Below are positions 14,950-17,116 of a stretch of 17,116 nt of DNA, piece by piece (position 1 is the first letter of the stretch; each line of letters opens with the position of its first letter). The stretch comes from SHZI01 sp040080965 (GTDB lineage Bacteria; Pseudomonadota; Gammaproteobacteria; Steroidobacterales; GCA-2729495). The notes beneath the pieces are model-generated. The model saw only the letters and a program-made list of their open reading frames with translations. It did not search any database and was not told where the DNA came from. The stretch covers positions 1 through 17,116 of the forward strand of contig JBEBHH010000056.1 in NCBI GenBank assembly GCA_040080965.1. The letters are read 5' to 3'. The position numbers were made by a program, and so were the translations under genes.

Positions 14950-15288
14950 CTATTTTGGCCAGCAGATATTCTCGTCGCTGGCGGACCAGGGAGAGATCGG
15001 GTTCGTTGACGCCGTCGAGGTCATCAGGGTGGCCACCGGCATCCGGCCGGCGCGAGGGACGGACCGGATCGCGTTGTCCAGCTGGCTCCGCCGGAAGGCC
15101 ATGCCGAAACGGTTCGAGCCATCCGTCCAGCAGAGGTAGTACTTGCCATTGTCGATGGGGTGGCGAGCGAGGATGCTTTGAGGCAGCTGCACGGTGACGG
15201 CGTCATTGAGCCAGTTGGTGGTCGGCGCAGCGATCGCCGCTGCGCCCGAGCCGAGGCAGATGCCGAACAGTAGGTCGCGGATTTTCAT
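14950..15288 (-). CDS. Small secreted protein of unknown function under riboswitch control
   Basis: I do not recognise this 112-residue protein. It starts with a clear Sec signal peptide (MKIRDLLFGICLGSGAAAIA, cleavage near residues 20-22). The mature part of about 90 residues has two Cys-Trp pairs, at C53-W54 (KYYLCWTDGSNRFGMAF) and C109-W110 near the end (ENICWPK). These two mature-part cysteines could form a disulfide. No membrane segment follows the signal, so it should be periplasmic or extracellular. The ATG at 15288 has GGGAG at 15294-15298, five bases upstream. An earlier in-frame TTG at 15321 lies within the riboswitch and is rejected. A c-di-GMP-I type aptamer occupies its leader, so a role in the sessile/motile switch is inferred. 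Confidence 0.8.
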   Translation of the reverse strand: MKIRDLLFGICLGSGAAAIAAPTTNWLNDAVTVQLPQSILARHPIDNGKYYLCWTDGSNRFGMAFRRSQLDNAIRSVPRAGRMPVATLMTSTASTNPISPWSASDENICWPK

Positions 15289-15303
15289 TACGTCTCCCGG
15301 ATG

Positions 15304-15413
15304 AAAAAAGGATAACGGCAACCCCGCTGTCCGGCAGATCGCGCCGGACCGGTGGCTTTGCGTCCCCGCCTTGCGACGGGTATGCCCTTGATGGATCGGC
15401 TTGCGTTATACCC
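15304..15413 (-). ncRNA. Candidate c-di-GMP-I (GEMM-I) riboswitch
   Basis: The minus strand carries the GEMM-I core in order. AAGGGCATACC (15389-15379) comes first. A helix follows, CCCGTC/GGCGGG (15380-15375 with 15370-15365), closed by a GCAA tetraloop. Then GACGCAAAGCC (15364-15354), a second helix GTCCGG/CCGGAC (15349-15344 with 15334-15329), and AGCGGGGTTGCCG. From memory, Vibrio cholerae Vc2 has AGGGCAAACC, GGGACGCAAAGCC and AGCGGGGUUACCG in the same places, with a GAAA tetraloop. The outer helix P1 pairs GGGTATAACG (15413-15404) with CGTTATCC (15317-15310), with one bulge. Six U residues follow at once (15309-15304). The segment between P1 and AGGGC seems about eight bases longer than in Vc2. 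It lies upstream of the small secreted protein gene. Confidence 0.8.
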
Positions 15414-15533
15414 GCCGGTCCGTCCTGCGACAAGGAACTGGAAAAATTTACATAAGGGCTCGCGGACTTAAGCGGCGATTCAGTTGTCGAGCGCTAGCCT
15501 GCAGTCGTCGCCACCACACGAGGAGACGTGAAT

Positions 15534-15854
15534 ATGTTGCACCGGGGAATGCTTGGCGGAGTCGCCCTGCTGGGACTGCTGGCGGGCGCCGCCGCGAATG
15601 CCGATGGCCGGTACTACGGATCGCAGCCCCAGATCCGGCTCGGCATCGATGTGGTCTGGGGCAATCACGGTCCCGTGTACGTCGCCCCGCCGCCCGTGGT
15701 CTGGTATCCCTCCCACTACGCGTCGCCGCGGTACAACGATGACCGCGGCTACGACCGCGGCCATGACCGGGGCTACGGCCGCGCGAAATGGAAGGGCAAC
15801 GGTCACCGCAAGCACCGCCATGACTCGCGCCGCGGTGACGACTGCGACGACTGA
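15534..15854 (+). CDS. Small exported protein with charged repeat tail
   Basis: I do not recognise this 106-residue protein. Residues 1-24 are a Sec signal peptide (hydrophobic GMLGGVALLGLLAGAAANA, cleavage before DGRYYG). The middle (about 35-65) is rich in Pro, Val and Tyr (PVYVAPPPVVWYPSHY). Then come short DRG(Y/H) repeats (NDDRGYDRGHDRGYGR) and a Lys/Arg/His-rich stretch. The end is acidic (RRGDDCDD) with a single Cys. This resembles many small periplasmic or surface proteins with PPP/YY-rich cores, but no function can be assigned. The ATG at 15534 is chosen because AGGAGA (15521-15526) is seven bases upstream; an in-frame GTG at 15528 would be too close. It is divergent from the riboswitch gene, sharing an A+T-rich spot around 15439-15455 that may hold promoters. 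Confidence 0.75.
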   Translation: MLHRGMLGGVALLGLLAGAAANADGRYYGSQPQIRLGIDVVWGNHGPVYVAPPPVVWYPSHYASPRYNDDRGYDRGHDRGYGRAKWKGNGHRKHRHDSRRGDDCDD

Positions 15855-15876
15855 TCGTCGCCGCGATGGCTGAATC

Positions 15877-15895
15877 GGCAGCGCGCCGCGCTGCC
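15877..15895 (+). other. Perfect 8-bp hairpin downstream of the exported protein gene
   Basis: GGCAGCGC (15877-15884) and GCGCTGCC (15888-15895) pair across a three-base loop. No T-run follows. Together with the next hairpin it fills the 137-base gap before the deiminase gene. Confidence 0.4.
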
Positions 15896-15898
15896 CGG

Positions 15899-15923
15899 AA
15901 CCCCGGGACCCCGCACCGGGGTT
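15899..15923 (+). terminator. Possible terminator hairpin before the deiminase gene
   Basis: AACCCCGG (15899-15906) pairs with CCGGGGTT (15916-15923), leaving a nine-base loop, and is followed by only a short T-run (TTT overlapping the stem). It lies about 45 bases after the upstream stop, a reasonable place for termination, but the U-tract is weak. Confidence 0.4.
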
Positions 15924-15991
15924 TCCGTCGTGCCAGGGGCATGGCGAGAACCCGGTCCGGTAACGGGTCCGTGCGGGTACACTTCGCTTCC

Positions 15992-17053
15992 ATGCACGAC
16001 AGCACTGCAGCGATGACGGGCTACCGGATGCCGGCGGAGTGGACTCCGCACCAGGCCACCTGGTTCTCGTGGCCCCACAATCCCGACACCTGGACCGAGT
16101 ACCTGCCCGCCGTCGAGCGGGTGCTGGCCGAGGCCGTCGCGGCGCTCGCGAAGGGCGAGCTGGTGCGCATCAACGTCCGCGACTCCGGCCACGGCTACCA
16201 CGTCCAGAAGCTGCTGGCCGGCAAGGTGTCTCCAGACCGGGTCGTTCTGCACCAGTTCCCGACCAACGACTCCTGGTGCCGCGACCACGGCGCGATCTTC
16301 GTCACCCGGCCGCCGGTCGCCGGGTCACCGGGCGCGTCGCTCCTGGCCCTCGATTTCCAGTACAACGCCTGGGGCGGCAAGTACCCGCCATTCGATCTCG
16401 ACAACGGCATTCCCCAGCGCATGGCCGCGGCCCTGGACGTGCCCTGCCAGACCATCCCGATGGTGCTGGAAGGCGGATCCATCGAGGTCAACGGCCGGGG
16501 CACCCTCCTGACCACCGAGCAGTGCCTTCTCAACCCGAACCGCAATCCCGCCCTCAGCCGGGAGCAGATCGAGGCCAGTCTCCGGGAGCTGCTGGGCGTT
16601 ACCCAGATCCTGTGGCTCGGTGACGGCATCGTCGGTGACGACACCGATGGCCACATCGACGATCTCACCCGCTTTGTGGCGGAGGACCTGGTGGTGACGG
16701 TGGTCGAGCAGGATCCCGCCGACGAGAACTACGAGCCCCTCCGGCAGAACCGGGAGCGCCTGGCCGGCATGCAGCTTCCGGACGGGCGTCCCCTGCGGGT
16801 CATCGAGCTGCCCATGCCGGCGCCCCTGTACCGGGGAGCCACGCGGCTGCCCGCCAGTTACGCCAACTTCTACGTGGGCAATCGCGTGGTGCTGCTGCCC
16901 ACCTTCAATTGCCCGGCGGATGAGGAGGCGGCGGCGATCCTGGCCCGCTGCTTCCCGGGCCGGAAGATCGTCAGCCTCGATTGCCGGGACGTGGTGGTCG
17001 GGCTCGGCACGTTTCACTGCCTCACCCAGCAGGTCCCCGTCGCTCCGGAGTAG
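15992..17053 (+). CDS. aguA: Agmatine deiminase family enzyme (porphyromonas-type PAD fold)
   Basis: This 353-residue protein belongs to the guanidine-modifying family in which agmatine deiminase converts agmatine to N-carbamoylputrescine and ammonia, in arginine-to-putrescine synthesis. Motifs in order: MPAEWTPHQATWFSWPHN (13-30), TNDSWCRDHG (91-100, Asp98), FQYNAWGGKYPP (122-133), LEGGSIEVNGRGTLLTTE (159-176), CLLNPNRNP, DDTDGHIDD (216-224, His221) and GLGTFHCLTQQ (337-347) with catalytic Cys343. Classical AguA has NDAWVRDTG and GGGNIHCITQQ, so this is a variant clade whose substrate is less certain. The start is ATG 15992 or ATG 16013 (346 residues); neither has a Shine-Dalgarno. A TACACT at 15978-15983 could be a -10 box for a leaderless message. 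Its stop TAG lies in a REP element. An aguB partner is not in the window. Confidence 0.88.
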   Translation: MHDSTAAMTGYRMPAEWTPHQATWFSWPHNPDTWTEYLPAVERVLAEAVAALAKGELVRINVRDSGHGYHVQKLLAGKVSPDRVVLHQFPTNDSWCRDHGAIFVTRPPVAGSPGASLLALDFQYNAWGGKYPPFDLDNGIPQRMAAALDVPCQTIPMVLEGGSIEVNGRGTLLTTEQCLLNPNRNPALSREQIEASLRELLGVTQILWLGDGIVGDDTDGHIDDLTRFVAEDLVVTVVEQDPADENYEPLRQNRERLAGMQLPDGRPLRVIELPMPAPLYRGATRLPASYANFYVGNRVVLLPTFNCPADEEAAAILARCFPGRKIVSLDCRDVVVGLGTFHCLTQQVPVAPE

Positions 17054-17116
17054 GAGCGCCTACAGGCGCGACCCCCTCCCGCTCGAGACTCGGGGACTCG
17101 ATTCTCGCGGGAGGGG
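17050..17116. repeat. Second REP element, apparently a doublet cut by the window end
   Basis: GTAGGAGCGCC starts at 17050, with a hairpin GCGCC-TACA-GGCGC (17056-17069) and then GCGACC, the same plan as the arms at 1630 and 1720. A further inverted repeat, CCCCTCCCGC (17073-17082) against GCGGGAGGGG (17107-17116), reaches the last base of the window. The partner REP would be expected just beyond. The TAG of the GTAG head (17051-17053) is the stop codon of the deiminase gene. Confidence 0.75.

Noticed and set aside
15289..15321. Upstream TTG start for the small secreted protein
   Set aside because: It lies in the 3' strand of the riboswitch, and the ATG at 15288 has a good ribosome site and a proper signal peptide.
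15393..15400. GCCGATCC on the minus strand resembling a FliA -10 box inside the riboswitch
   Set aside because: No -35 match at the required distance (the position reads ACCG), and initiation there would lose the 5' part of the aptamer.

Overview
The window is a G+C-rich chromosomal segment whose main content is a lateral flagellar gene block. Minus-strand order, 5' to 3', is flgB-flgC-flgD-flgE-flgF-flgG-flgH-flgI-flgJ-flgK-flgL followed by a flagellin gene (fliC). The flgA, flgM and flgN genes lie divergently on the plus strand. P- and L-ring genes, a two-domain FlgJ with a muramidase domain, sigma-54 promoters at flgA/flgB and FliA-type promoters at flgM, flgK and fliC point to a polarly flagellated gammaproteobacterium with Pseudomonas/Xanthomonas-like regulation. 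REP-type palindromes that begin with GTAG fit this too. The species cannot be named from the sequence.

Layout: 1-1478 flagellin, next to a 17-base poly-C tract at the window edge. 1479-1716 holds a FliA-type promoter and a perfect 34-bp inverted repeat (a REP doublet). 1717-12147 is the tightly packed flgL to flgB block (rod, hook, rings, rod cap/muramidase, hook-filament junction). 12148-12350 is a divergent control region with two sigma-54 promoters back to back and a dyad between them. 12351-13923 is flgA, then a FliA-type promoter and flgM-flgN. 13957-14865 (minus) is an HDOD-domain gene. 14950-15288 (minus) is a small secreted protein of unknown function. 15304-15413 is a very good candidate c-di-GMP-I (GEMM-I) riboswitch in the leader of that gene. 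15534-15854 (plus) is a second small exported protein with a charged tail. 15992-17053 (plus) is an agmatine deiminase family enzyme, followed by a second REP element cut by the window edge.

Inferred regulation: a sigma-54 activator would open the divergent flgA/flgB promoters to build the hook-basal body. FlgM is then exported through the finished hook and frees FliA (sigma-28), which transcribes flgMN, flgKL and fliC. FlgN escorts FlgK and FlgL to the export gate. The c-di-GMP riboswitch adds a sessile/motile signal input close to the flagellar block, although the gene it controls has no recognisable function.

No mobile element with a transposase, CRISPR array, tRNA or rRNA gene was seen. 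The least explained items are the riboswitch with its unknown secreted target, the REP elements that supply the stop codons of two unrelated genes, and the sigma-54 promoter that leaves flgA almost no 5' leader.
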